In this document: piece after piece, positions 1-10,480 of the stretch
How the letters are laid out: each line of letters starts with the position of its first letter
How positions within the stretch are numbered: position 1 is the first letter of the stretch
Assembly: GCA_034231615.1 (NCBI GenBank)
Contig: CM067311.1
Location: 17,380,143 to 17,444,142 of the forward strand
DNA from: Meghimatium bilineatum
Taxonomy: Eukaryota > Mollusca > Gastropoda > Stylommatophora > Philomycidae
Length of the DNA: 64,000 nt
Reading direction: 5' to 3'
Notes under the pieces: model-generated
The model's database searches: none
Told to the model about the DNA's origin: nothing
The model's input: only the letters and a program-made list of their open reading frames with translations
Position numbers and translations under genes: made by a program

Positions 1-338
1 TATCAAGTGCATTCGACCAGAACTGCGCTGATATCAAGTGCATTCGACTAGAACTGCGCTGATATCAAGTGCATTCGACCAGAACTGCGCTGATATCAAG
101 TGCATTCGACCAGAACTGCGCTGATATCAAGTGCATTCGACCAGAACTGCGCTGATATCAAGTGCATTCGACCAGAACTGCGCTGATATCAAGTGCATTC
201 GACCAGAACTGCGCTGATATCAAGTGCATTCGACCAGAACTGCGCTGATATCAAGTGCATTCGACCAGAATTGCGCTGATATCAAGTGCATTCGACCAGA
301 ATTGCGCTGATATCAAGTACATTCAACCACCTAACAAA
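1..338. repeat. 31-bp tandem array, about 10.7 copies, cut by left window edge
   Basis: The unit begins TATCAAGTGCATTCGACCAG and recurs every 31 bases with very few changes (a T for C near 50; a T in the two last copies). The array starts at base 1, so it continues outside the window. It ends against a retrotransposon fragment. Confidence 0.95.
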
Positions 339-806
339 TATCTGGAAATAAAAAAAAATAAGTAAATATACAAAACTATGACTGTTCATCTCCAATGTAA
401 CATCTGTATTAACATATGGTTGGATAAATTGAACAATAAAGACACTGGGGACGAAATTAAACTCATTTGAAAATAATTGTCTTAGAAAACTCTTTAATAT
501 AGATTGGGAAGAATTCAAGTCAAACAAGCAAGTAAGAGAAGACAGAAAACATCACATGAATATGTTTCTACAACATTAAGAAGAAAATAATGGACTTATA
601 TCGGACATGAATGAATATAAACAGACTTATTATCACTACATGCATTAATGACAAATGAATAAGTGGAAGACCAAGAGAGACTTTTAGCTGAACAACAATC
701 AAAAAGGGTATGACTATGTGTCTCAACAAGAATTTACACACTGCAGCATCACATGGAGAGCTCATGTTTCTGCTATATGCACGTATTGGACGCTGAAATG
801 AAGCTC
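325..806 (+). mobile_element. CR1/Jockey-like reverse transcriptase C-terminal fragment (decayed)
   Basis: Read on the plus strand with frameshifts, the region gives a post-catalytic RT tail: a stretch like SFENNCLRKLFNIDWEEF near 460-515, then a GRPRETF-like block near 665-690. The same order of blocks is seen in the better copy at 49245-49881 (SFKNKCLRRI, GRPKETL). Stops interrupt it, so it is a pseudogene. The minus-strand open frame here is a shadow. Family assignment is by motif resemblance only. Confidence 0.6.
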
Positions 807-825
807 GATAGATATACGTTCATAT

Positions 826-1222
826 AGAAACAAGTTAGTGTAGAAACACATTAATATAGAAATAAGTTAGTATAGAAACAAATTAGTATAGAAACAAGTT
901 AGTACAGCAACAAGTTAGTATAGAAACAGATTAGTATAGAAACAAGTTAGTACAGCAACAAGTTAGTATAGAAACAGATTAGTATAGAAACAAGTTAGTA
1001 CAGCAACAAGTTAGTATAGAAACAAATTAGTATAGAAACAAGTTAGTACAGCAACAAGTTAGTATAGAAACAGATTAGTATAGAAACAAGTTAGTACAGC
1101 AACAAGTTAGTATAGAAACAGATTAGTATAGAAACAAGTTAGTACAGCAACAAGTTAGTATAGAAACAGATTAGTATAGAAACAAGTTAGTACAGCAACA
1201 AGTTAGTATAGAAACAAATACG
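826..1222. repeat. Higher-order array: 16-bp subunits in 48-bp trimers
   Basis: Three 16-bp variants, TAGAAACAAGTTAGTA, CAGCAACAAGTTAGTA and TAGAAACAGATTAGTA, alternate in fixed order, giving a 48-bp higher-order unit about eight times. The left edge (826-890) has only monomeric copies, as expected if the trimer arose later. Confidence 0.93.
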
Positions 1223-1395
1223 CGCACTCACCAACACAAGCACTGGTAAATCAAACATATACTGAGAAACAGATGTCCTCGTGTATGTGCTGTCATCTGA
1301 CAAATGCATATATTTCCATAATAAATCAGTTCGCTATAAGCCACACTTGAAATACTTCACGCGAATTCGTTAAAAACATAGAAATTAACTTTCAC

Positions 1396-1551
1396 ATTCT
1401 TCTTCAGCGTTCATTCTCAAACTCCCGCTGGATCTCTCAATTAGTAGGATCATTGTCCTACTAGATTTCTAGCAGGATGTAATCCAGAGAATGGAAATGA
1501 GTTGTGTCGCCGTTTTATTTCGCCAATGGTCCGACACTTCCGTCTTCGGAG
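1396..1551 (-). mobile_element. SINE-like family C copy
   Basis: It starts on the plus strand with the TTCTTCTTC tail complement and contains the CTCCCGCTGGATCTCTC block and a conserved GTTGTGTCGCCGTTTTATTT block, matching 9634-9790 and 45349-45505. The 3' tail resembles that of family B, so the two probably share a LINE partner. Confidence 0.75.
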
Positions 1552-1587
1552 TAACTTGCACATATAATATACACATACATACGTAAG

Positions 1588-1790
1588 CAGATGGTGCATT
1601 GGCTTCCTAGCTAGTAGGTTTAAGAGTTTGATTCCGTGTTTTAGGAAAAGTTTTAGACACCCCCCCCCAAAAAAAAAAAACTACTAAAAAAACCGACTCC
1701 ACGGTCGATTTAACGTTAAAATGGGTACCATAACATATCCGGCTAAGTAAATGCGATCTGCGAGATGGCTACTATGTCACCTCCATGCAT
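1588..1790 (+). mobile_element. Diverged SINE family A copy with tRNA-like head
   Basis: An A-box-like TGGTGCATTGG and a B-box-like GAGTTTGATTCCG lie near 1593-1645. The body (TTAAAATGGGTACC, then CGGCTAAGTAAA, then GATGGCTAC) aligns in order with the better copies at 44816-45074 and 52264-52521. A C8A12 run interrupts it near 1660-1680. Confidence 0.6.
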
Positions 1791-2174
1791 TTCTATTGGT
1801 CCCATTTAAACACGATTTTCATTACAATTATATTTCTCATATAAATAACCAAATGGTCAGAGGGTGTCCGACAAAGTGGATGGTGCCGCAGTAACCTAAT
1901 GAACAAATAGTCAAGCAAAATGAATTAAACAGATTACTAAAACCCTTACCTTGCCTATTAATAAAAATATATTAAAAAAAGTATATATAAAAGAACATAC
2001 AATAAAACTAAACAGGACAATTCTCTACGTATCGTCTCAAATTGAACCTTTTCAAGAGACAAACCACAGAAAACAACAAAATAAAAACAAAATAGATGAC
2101 TAGATTTCATCAAGCCCCGTCTCCATAGCGCAGGGATGGCAACGCATCTAGTAAAAGAGAAAATGCGTGCATTC
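1791..2174. other. No gene recognised
   Basis: AT-rich sequence with short open frames only. A CCATAGCGCAGGGATGGCA stretch near 2122-2140 looks tRNA-like but lacks a matching B box. Confidence 0.5.
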
Positions 2175-2500
2175 ATTATAAACAAACTGGAAAGTGGGAA
2201 ATTATAGGCACTATAGATGTAGTTGGGATGTTTATAATGAGTGCAAGAATAATAAAAGAAAAAGATAAGAAAAATACCCCTTTTGTCACTTTATCAGACA
2301 GGCAGGTTTTAAGAACATAGTCACAACAGGCAAGACTGAAGGGAACAGAGACAGACGGGGACGTGAGAAAATATTCATGTGACAACCTAGCAAGGCTTGG
2401 AAACAACGATCCTGATAACAATACTGTGAACAGAGAACCATGGTCACCTACGCCAACCAGAATGGCATAAGATAATGATAGATGAGTAATGATGAGGTTG
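2175..2500 (+). mobile_element. RTE-1 fragment, RT C-terminal tail with internal deletion
   Basis: ATAAACAAACTGGAAAGTGG (encoding INKLESG) begins it and the end resembles the TAYASRHGT terminus, followed by an ATGATG-rich tail near 2475-2500. Both blocks match the copy at 36186-36592, but the middle is replaced by unrelated AT-rich sequence. It is not translatable as one frame. Confidence 0.75.
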
Positions 2501-2689
2501 TGTGGTGGTGGGGTGAGTGAGTTTGGGGAAGGAAGGATACAAGAAGAATCATCATTTGAAAACGCATGGAATGAATGTGAAACCAAATATAGACATAAAC
2601 ATATACATAAAACCAAACCTAAACATACATAGAAATGTATACACACACCAAGATATTTTATATTTCTCATACTTCTCAGTGAAGAAAGT

Positions 2690-2922
2690 TTGCGTGCACA
2701 CACATATATATGCATAAACATACACATACATGAATACATACACACATACATCTACACATATAGACATGTGCCCTTACATACAATAGAACAAATTGATAAT
2801 GCAGGTTCATATACATACGTGACTAACTGATACACATATACATACGTGACTAACTGATACACATATACATACGTGACAAACTGATACACATATACACACG
2901 TGACTAACTGATACACATATAT
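2690..2922. repeat. CA/TA-rich microsatellite and 27-bp array (about 4.5 copies)
   Basis: A CATA/CACA-rich run (2690-2765) is followed from about 2803 by a 27-bp unit beginning CATACGTGACTAACTGATAC. Long minus-strand open frames here result from the simple sequence. Confidence 0.85.
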
Positions 2923-3487
2923 AAAGCAACGGAGTAACGTGCAACAAGTGGTACTTTGGGCAGGTGTCATACCGTTTAGTTGAGAGGACAAAGTTATGGA
3001 GAAACCCACGCACAATTAAATCAATCCTCTACATCCGTGAACCCCCTTTTTGATCTTTGAAGCACTTCTTCTAACTCGCTCTAACACACACACACACACA
3101 TATATACACACCCAGATCGAAATAAGAATGTAAATAAACAAGCGTCAGCATGACTCATCCTAGCCACATGATTAATAAGTGAACGCCTCGGAATAAATGA
3201 GAACAATAAATCGAATATTTATTCCTGCATAAACTGAATCATATTTTGGACATTAATCACGTGATTTCACGTTCGATTTTGAGATCACACTAAAAAAGAT
3301 ATACCCAGGACAGATCTGACAACGAGAATTTGTTGCATATTCGATTATCACACCTGATTTATGTGTTATAACCGCCACATTGCGTCACAGCTGGGTACAA
3401 CTGTCTGAAGTCGAATGTTCATTATAAGCTATTGATATATTAATGTTGCTATTGTTTCAGTCATGATATGTTTTGCGAATTGTTACC
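2923..3487. other. No gene recognised
   Basis: Non-repetitive sequence with a short (CA)n at 3082-3100. No domain, RNA or repeat family shared with the rest of the window was noticed. Confidence 0.5.
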
Positions 3488-3822
3488 TAATCTAATATAT
3501 AATCTAATCTATAATCTAATCTACAATCTAATCTATAATCTAATCTATAATCTAATCTATAATCTAATCTAATCTATAATCTAATCTATAATCTAATCTA
3601 TAACCTAATCTATAATCTAATCTATAATTTAATCTATAATCTAATCTAATCTATAATCTAATCTATAATCTAATCTATAATTTAATCTATAATCTAATCT
3701 AATCTATAATCTAATCTATAATCTAATCTATAATCTAATCTATAATCTAATCTATAATCTAATCTATAATATAATCTATAATCTAATCTAATCTAATCTA
3801 ATCTATCTGTCTGTCTATCTAA
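3488..3822. repeat. TAATCT-based array with 12-bp ATAATCTAATCT units
   Basis: The hexamer TAATCT and its dodecamer ATAATCTAATCT repeat for about 335 bp, with tripled hexamers at several points. Copies with TTTAATC recur at a regular distance, suggesting secondary block duplication. Confidence 0.93.
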
Positions 3823-3889
3823 CTATCTAATTTTCTTTTCTTTGCTTTTGCCGTGAGGCGTCGCAGGATTGAATGGCGATTGGTTTCAG

Positions 3890-4715
3890 ACTAATGCACG
3901 TTTGGTCGCTTGATATGCAGTAATACTGTGCCGTGTGAGAATTCTGGCAACTTCTTCAATCCAATTTCTTCTTGGTCTTCCTCTGTATCTTGCTGTTTTA
4001 ATTTTTATGTAGCTCAGTTGTATCATTTGGATGGTAAGCTTCTGGTTGTGCTTCTTCAGCAATATATGCTCTTGCTTCTGGCCAATAAGGGTTTATTCTC
4101 ATTATGTGGCCGAGCCATTTCAATCTGTTTTTCAATATATTTGACTACTTATGTGGCCAACATTTCTAGTAATCTCATTTCTCACATGATCTCTTCGTGT
4201 TCTGTTTGCCGCATTTCTAACTTTCCACTTAGTAAACTTTCTCTTTTGTTTTTAGTTTAGTGTCCATGACTGATATTGAAAACATAATGTTGGGATGAAT
4301 ATTGAATTTATGATTTGCCTTTTGGTTTCCATCTCAATAGATGTGTTTCTCAAAATTGTTGCAAGTTCATAATTTACGTAGTTCGCTTTTTGGATTCTTA
4401 TCTCAGTTCTCTGTCCATTCTTCCATCGGATGTAAAAATGTTCCCTAGATATTTAAATGCCTACACTTGTTTCAGTAGTTGATCATTTATCTTTATGTTG
4501 ATTGTATTTGGTTTTTCTGCGTATAGACATAACTGCTATTTTTTTTCTGTGTTGTGCTGAGGCAGCTTTAGTTTAGTAGGGTTATTTGCTCTTGCATCTC
4601 TTCCCTTGAACTGTGGAGTAGGCACTGATAGTCAGCAATGAGTAGTTCAGTTGTATCATTTGGATGGTAAGCTTCTGGTTGTGCTTCTTCAGCAATATAT
4701 GATCTGACTGTCTCG
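3890..4715 (-). mobile_element. RTE-like reverse transcriptase pseudogene (catalytic to C-terminal part)
   Basis: Reading the minus strand: LLIADYQCLLHSSREEM near 4630 corresponds to RT motif C (usually [FY]ADD; here ADY, so a catalytic Asp is lost); then a FKYLGNIFTSDGR block near 4420-4460; SWTLN near 4260; GHIMRINPYWPEA near 4075-4110; and GRPRRNWIEEVARIL near 3935-3980. This is the known order of an RTE-type RT tail. Frameshifts and stops separate the blocks. A 58-bp segment occurs twice (4014-4072 and 4641-4702). Confidence 0.85.
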
Positions 4716-4727
4716 AAATTTGTATCC

Positions 4728-4922
4728 AAACTGTATCCAATTTGTATGTAATCTTTATCCAATCTGTATCCAATCTGTATCAAATCTGTATCCAATCTAT
4801 ACCAATGTGCATTAAATGTGCATTCAATATGTATATAATCTGTGTCAAAACTGTATCCAATCTGCATGGGATCTGCATTCAATATGTATCTGAACTGTAT
4901 CCAATCTGTATCCAATAAGTAT
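4728..4922. repeat. Degenerate 12-bp array (CCAATCTGTATC)
   Basis: Imperfect CCAATCTGTAT units, with variants, sit directly upstream of the RT motif C of the RTE pseudogene and stay open with it on the minus strand. The array may have grown inside the element. Confidence 0.75.
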
Positions 4923-5715
4923 CCTCATATTCTGCGTTCCATTATTTCATGCCTCACACTTCAATATTTTCTTTGATAAAATGTATTGTCAAATGAAGAT
5001 AATATTATGAGTCTCAAAGCTTACCCTCAAGTGTGGCCCTCTGCGGCCAGCACCGGTTTTGAACATTTAGATAAGAGGTGACAAATCTGAAGTTGTAAGA
5101 ACTAGTTCGAAATATCAATAGCCATCCATAAATCAATAACAATCGGTGTCGTAGGGGTATCACATGTGATGTGTTAATACACAGATCTCTCCAGCAATGT
5201 TGATGAGTGTGGAAAAACCTGACCTTTTCCAGTGTTTGATATTGTCTGCCCATGATTTTCTATGGTCTCCCTTTGCTTCTTCCACCTTTAACTATTTCCT
5301 ACAAGATCGTTTTTGCCATACAACATAATAAAACGTAGTTTAGCATATAACATATATATATGTGTGTGATATTAATAGATTCTCAGTCTTCTGTGTATCG
5401 TTATTCGTTCTTAAACTCCTGTCGGTCATTACCTGTAATCATTACCTGGCAATAATTATGCTAATCTCTGGTTGTTTCTTGTAAAATATAATAGAATTGA
5501 TACAGGGCTAACCTCATTTGTGCTTGTCTCCTTTAACCAAAAATATCAGCAACAAAATATATTCTTGCTTATAAAGAAGCAGCATAGCACACGAGATATT
5601 CCCATAAGTTCTCCGCTCTCAATTCCAGCAACCATTCTAGTGTATGTAGACTCAAAGTCCCAGTCAATTGTTGATTACGTGATCTTCGGTTCTTACCAAA
5701 AAGAGTACATTTTCT
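4923..5715. other. No confident gene; one unassigned minus-strand open frame
   Basis: A 79-codon minus-strand frame (5014-5253) ends beside a GAGGGTAAGC sequence that could be a splice donor, but no acceptor or known domain was seen. Otherwise AT-rich sequence. Confidence 0.35.
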
Positions 5716-5945
5716 TCCTTCACCAAACATTCCCATTTCTGTCATTCTTCCTTCACCAAACATTCCCATTTCTGTCATTCTTCCTTCACCAAACATTCCC
5801 ATTTCTGTCATTCTTCCTTCACCAAACATTCCCATTTCTGTCATTCTTCCTTCACCAAACATTCCCATTTCTGTCATTCTTCCTTCACCAAACATTCCCA
5901 TTTCTGTCATTCTTCCTTCACCAAACATTCCCATTTCTGTCATTC
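5716..5945. repeat. 33-bp array, 7 near-identical copies
   Basis: The unit begins CTTCACCAAACATTCCCATT. As 33 is divisible by three and no stop falls in the unit, both strands carry repetitive open frames (FLHQTFPFLS on plus, MTEMGMFGEG on minus). I treat these as by-products of the repeat. Confidence 0.95.
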
Positions 5946-6305
5946 TTTGTGTGTGTAGGTTTTCAGTCTCATTGTCAACATCTTCATTTGCCAGTCAATT
6001 TATGACTGCATTAATTAAGTCATTAAAAAAAGTCTCTTCTCAGTACTGTGCCATCAACTCTCAGCATGGCCTACCAATCTGTCAGCTCTTTCGTTTCCTC
6101 ATACTTCAACGTGGCCCGGACAGTATATCCATGTAATTTTCTGTACAATTGAGTTGTTGAATAATGCAACCAGAGCTCAACATCGATTTCGCATATATTC
6201 ACCTGTAGGAAGTCAATGCACCAAATCTTAGCAGTGTGATTAAAAAATGGAATGTGCAGGGAATTTCACATTCTATCCTGGTTCTTAAATCAAGACTTGC
6301 TTATA
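5946..6305. other. No gene recognised
   Basis: Unique-looking sequence between two arrays. Only short open frames; no RNA or repeat family seen. Confidence 0.5.
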
Positions 6306-7045
6306 TTATATGTGGCATAATGGTTAAGTCATAGACTCTCTATGGCATAGTGGTTATTAAGTCATAGGCTTTCTGTGGCTTAATGGTTAAGTCATAGACT
6401 CTCTGTGGCATAGTGGTTATTAAGTCATAGGCTTTCTGTGGCATAATGGTTAAGTCATAGACTCTCTGTGGCATAGTGGTTATTAAGTCATAAGCTTTCT
6501 GGGCATAACGGTTAAGTCATAGACTCTCTGTGGCATAGTGGTAATTAAGTCATAGGCTTTCTGTGGCATAATGGTTAAGTCATAGACTCTCTGTGGCATA
6601 GTGGTTATTAAGTCATAGGCTTTCTGTGGCATAATGGTTAAGTCATAGACTCTCTGTGGCATAGTGGTTATTAAGTCATAAGCTTTCTGGGCATAATGGT
6701 TAAGTCATAGACTCTCTGTGGCATAGTGGTAATTAAGTCATAGGCTTTCTGTGGCATAATGGTTAAGTCATAGACTCTCTGTGGCATAGTGGTTATTAAG
6801 TCATAAGCTTTCTGTGGCTTAATGGTTAAGTCATAGACTCTCTGTGGCATAGTGGTTATTAAGTCATAGGCTATCTGTGGCATAATGGTTAAGTCATAGG
6901 CTCTCTATGGAATAGTGCTTAAGTCATAAGCTTTCTGTGGCATAATGGTTAAGTCATAGACTCTCTGTGACATAGTGGTAATTAAGTCATAGGCTTTCTG
7001 TGGCATAATGGTTAAGTCATAGACTCTCTGTGGCATAGTGGTTAA
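6306..7045 (+). repeat. Tandem array of tRNA-like A-box units (24 half-units of 30 and 33 bp)
   Basis: Two alternating half-units, beginning TCTGTGGCATAATGGTTAAG (30 bp) and TCTGTGGCATAGTGGTTATT (33 bp), repeat about twelve times each. Each carries TGGCATAGTGG or TGGCATAATGG, which fits the Pol III A-box consensus TRGCNNAGYNGG. The last half-unit (from about 7021) runs on into a tRNA-like region. Confidence 0.9.
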
Positions 7046-7100
7046 GTCATGTGTCCTGTGTTCAAGAGGTCGCAGGATAGATATCTGGCACTACCTTCTT
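7021..7100 (+). mobile_element. tRNA-like head (A box plus degenerate B box) at the end of the A-box array
   Basis: TGGCATAGTGGTTAAGTCAT is followed at the right spacing by GGTCGCAGGATAGATATCTG, readable as a decayed version of the GGTTCGAATC B box. It looks like the SINE or tRNA pseudogene from which the array was amplified. No acceptor stem pairing is evident. Confidence 0.5.
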
Positions 7101-7550
7101 GTCTGCTAGTAAATGTTTCGGAAATTCCTGAATATTATCAGTCTAATCCAAGCGTATAGATTAATGTGGGGGGGGGGGTGTGCGAGGTTTTAACTCATCC
7201 CCTCCTTAGGAACTGAGAGATTGAAATTTTGTACTACGAATATAGCAATACGGCGGGTAACACCTAATTCCCACTTCCCTCGAATAATTAATAATTCATG
7301 TAATAAAGGAATGAGAAACAGAAATAGGCGAATGTCATTTTTTACGGTGAACCTATCTCCTCTTTTACAAGATGTGAGTACAGCCATTCATGAAAGTAAG
7401 CAGTTCAGTTTTATGTGTTTTACTCTCGACATGCGGTTTGTTGCTGTTTTGAGAGGGACGGATACGATATATGGGGAAGTATGTACACAACGAAGTTGTT
7501 CTTCTGTGACTTTTGAGCTTTTTCAACGTAAACACAATAAATAATGGATA
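7101..7550. other. No gene recognised
   Basis: Unique sequence with a G10 run near 7167. Open frames of 65-107 codons on both strands lack any recognisable domain. Confidence 0.5.
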
Positions 7551-8332
7551 AATGCTACTTCCAACAAAACTTCTAACATAACTTCTAACATAACTTCTAA
7601 CATAACTTCTAACATAACTTCTAACATAACTTCCAACATAACTTCTAACATAACTTCCAACATAACTTCTAACATAACTTCTAACATAACTTCCAACATA
7701 ACTTCCAACATAACTTCCAACATAACTTCTAACATAACTTCCAACATAACTTCTAACATAACTTCCAACATAACTTCTAACATAACTTCTAACATAACTT
7801 CTAACATAACTTCTAACATAACTTCTAACATAACTTCTAACATAACTTCCAACATAACTTCTAACATAACTTCTAACATAACTTCTAACATAACTTCCAA
7901 CATAACTTCTAACATAACTTCCAACATAACTTCTAACATAACTTCTAACATAACTTCCAACATAACTTCTAACATAACTTCTAACATAACTTCTAACATA
8001 ACTTCTAACATAACTTCCAACATAACTTCTAACATAACTTCTAACATAACTTCCAACATAACTTCTAACATAACTTCCAACATAACTTCTAACATAACTT
8101 CCAACATAACTTCCAACATAACTTCTAACATAACTTCCAACATAACTTCTAACATAACTTCCAACATAACTTCTAACATAACTTCCAACATAACTTCTAA
8201 CATAACTTCTAACATAACTTCCAACATAACTTCCAACATAACTTCTAACATAACTTCCAACATAACTTCTAACATAACTTCCAACATAACTTCTAACATA
8301 ACTTCCAACATAACTTCTAACATAACTGCCAG
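7551..8332. repeat. 12-bp array (CTTCTAACATAA / CTTCCAACATAA), about 65 copies
   Basis: Units differ almost only at one T/C position, giving a two-letter pattern along 780 bp. Both minus-strand frames stay open (MLEV repeats, SYVR/SYVG repeats) because the unit length is a multiple of three and lacks stops. Confidence 0.97.
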
Positions 8333-8335
8333 TTT

Positions 8336-8955
8336 CAAATACTAACCAAAAAATGTGAGATGTGAAAAAATGCAAACAAATTTGAGATGTGAACAAATAG
8401 AAACAAACAAATCTGAGATGTGAACAAATACAAACCAACAAATGTGAGATGTGAACAAATACAAACCAACAAATGTGAGATGTGAACAAATACAAACCAA
8501 CAAATGTGAGATGTGAACATATACAAACCAACAAATGTGAGATGTGAACAAATACAAACCAAAAAAGGTGAGATGTGAACAAATGCAAACAAATTTGAGA
8601 TGTGAACAAATAGAAACAAACAAATCTGAGATGTGAACAAAAACAATCAAATGTGAGATGTGAACAAATACAAACCAACAAATGTGAGATGTGAACAAAT
8701 ACAAACCAACAAATGTGAGAAGTGAACAAATACAAACCAACAAATCTGAGATGTGAACAAATACAAACAAAAAATGTGAGATGTGAACAAATACAAAGAA
8801 AACTTTGAGATGTGGACAAATACAAAGAAAATGTGAGGTGTGAACAAATACAAAGAAAACTTTGAGATGTGGACAAATACAAAGAAAATGTGAGGTGTGA
8901 ACAAATACAAAGAAAACTTTGAGATGTGGACAAATACACAAAAAATGTGAGGTAC
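8336..8955. repeat. 31-bp array, about 20 copies, with two variant blocks
   Basis: The unit contains GAGATGTGAACAAATACAAA. Copies at 8800-8945 form a separate subtype with GAGATGTGGACAAATACAAA alternating with GAGGTGTGAACAAATACAAA. The array directly follows the 12-bp array. The long minus-strand frames are repeat by-products. Confidence 0.94.
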
Positions 8956-9621
8956 GACTAAAACAATGAGATAGTTAACGATCTCATCAATCACTCGAAC
9001 AATCCGAAAGAAATCATTGGCTACAAACAATCCGGTTCTGGCGTGGTGGTGCTGGAAAGGTGATATACCGCTGAGTCTTCGACGTCCGCATTTTCTGAGC
9101 CACAGATCTCAAAGGCATCATTAAACTCGCAGTTACATCATTCAAGACATTTATCATTGGTTTTTGTCTGCGTTGGAAGACGTACAGTTGGAATAGTAAT
9201 TCAATTTTGATGTAAAGAAAAGAAAGGGAATGCTCAAAACTTGAATCATACAATGTAAATCTGTTATTGGTATTGACAAACTGATAAAAGCAAGTTTCTA
9301 GTTCTGAAAATTACGTGTATTCCCATAGCAGCTCCATGGTATCAAAGGAGCTTGGACTCTTTCGATCACTTCAAAGTATTAACAAATGATAATAGGTTAC
9401 ATTTATTTGGATTAAAAAAGAGCAGACATTGAATACCACATGTCTCTCTTTATCTCTCTTCCCCTCTCTCTTTATCTCTACTTATCTCCCGCTCTTTCTC
9501 TTTATGTCCCATATAAATATGGTTACCATAACGTTATAGACGTGAAATCGGGATCAGCAATGGATGTCATAAAATGTTATCTAGATGCTAGATATAGATG
9601 TGTGTTAGTAAATATTATTCT
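8956..9621. other. No gene recognised; polypyrimidine tract
   Basis: Unique sequence with a TCTC-rich tract at about 9440-9510. No coding or RNA signal was supported. Confidence 0.5.
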
Positions 9622-9802
9622 AGATGATTTTAATCCGACGAAGACGGATGTATCGGGCCATTGGCGCAAATAAAACGGCGACTTAGCGCATTTCCATTTT
9701 CAGGATTACATCCTGCTGGAAATCTAGATGGACCATTGTCCTGCTATAAGAGTGATCCAGTGGGAGTTTGAGAATGAACGCTGAAGAAGAAGATGATTTT
9801 AA
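9622..9802 (+). mobile_element. SINE family C copy with 12-bp TSD
   Basis: AGATGATTTTAA lies at 9622-9633 and again at 9791-9802, flanking a 157-bp insert that ends GAACGCTGAAGAAGAAG. The body (GTGTCGGGC-like, then AAATAAAACGGCGAC) matches the copies at 1396 and 45349. TSD length and the AAG-rich tail fit LINE-mediated insertion. Confidence 0.88.
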
Positions 9803-9808
9803 ATCACA

Positions 9809-9924
9809 GAAGTCGGATGTGTCGGGACATTGGCTAAAATAAAACGACGACACGGAGCATATCCGTTCTCTGGACTACATTGTGCTAGAAATCTTGTAGG
9901 AACTTTGTCCTTCTAACATTCCCG
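9809..9924 (+). mobile_element. Truncated SINE family C fragment
   Basis: AAGTCGGATGTGTCGGGACA followed by AAATAAAACGACGACAC repeats the body of the copy just upstream but lacks the tail. Two copies of one family within 300 bp. Confidence 0.7.
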
Positions 9925-10045
9925 CACATATTACTCACACACCCCATTCGTAGACATGCCACATTTAAACCGCCAGATTAACCAACGTTCACTACCACGG
10001 CAACAACGCAATACGATACAAGATGGCCCTATGTTATCGGACATC

Positions 10046-10112
10046 AAAGGGGAGCAAAGAATAGCAACGTTATGACCGGCCATGCATGTCGCGAGATGTG
10101 TGTCAGGGATAT
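10046..10112 (+). mobile_element. SINE family B 5' fragment
   Basis: GGGGAGCAAAGAATAGCAAC and the following CATGCATGTCG match the 5' part of family B (compare 28051-28150). The remainder is missing. Confidence 0.6.
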
Positions 10113-10142
10113 TTAGTGGTCCAGTTAACTATCACATCATAT

Positions 10143-10247
10143 AAGTGGTCAAAGTGTAAGTGGTCAAAGTGTAAGTGGTCAAAGTGTAAGTGGTCAAAGT
10201 GTAAGTGGTCAAAGTGTAAGTGGTCAAAGCGTAAGTGGTCAAAGTGA
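10143..10247. repeat. 15-bp array (GTAAGTGGTCAAAGT), 7 copies
   Basis: Near-perfect 15-bp repeats with one C/T variant in the last full copy. Confidence 0.95.
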
Positions 10248-10295
10248 CTGAAAAAACAACAACACGAAAAAGATGTTTGTTTTCCGTTATGGAGT

Positions 10296-10480
10296 TACAA
10301 TTAGGTGGGACGTATAGTTGTGTTACAGGTAGGTGGGACGTGTAGTTGTGTTACAGGTAGGTGGGACGTATAGTTGTGCTACAGGTAGGTGGGACGTATA
10401 GTTGTGTTACAGGTAGGTGGGACGTATAGTTGTGTTACAGGTAGGTGGGACGTGTAGTTGTGTTGCAGGTAGGTGTGATA
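10296..10480. repeat. 28-bp array, about 6.5 copies
   Basis: The unit begins TTACAGGTAGGTGGGACGTA. The last copy passes into GCAGGTAGGTGTGATACATA, and a similar ACAGGTGGTACGTGTAGGTG occurs at 12606-12625, so the array probably grew from a dispersed repeat. Confidence 0.9.

Noticed and set aside
1-338. CRISPR array
   Set aside because: Repeats are contiguous without unique spacers, as in every other array here; the genome is eukaryotic.
2552-3015. Minus-strand frames rich in Tyr/Val/Cys as membrane proteins
   Set aside because: They translate CATA/CACA simple sequence and a 27-bp array.
3488-3822. True telomere
   Set aside because: The unit is not TTAGGG and unique sequence with TE copies lies on both sides.
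7365-8941. 524-codon minus-strand frame as a repeat protein gene
   Set aside because: It runs through two unrelated arrays (12 bp and 31 bp) whose lack of stops explains it.
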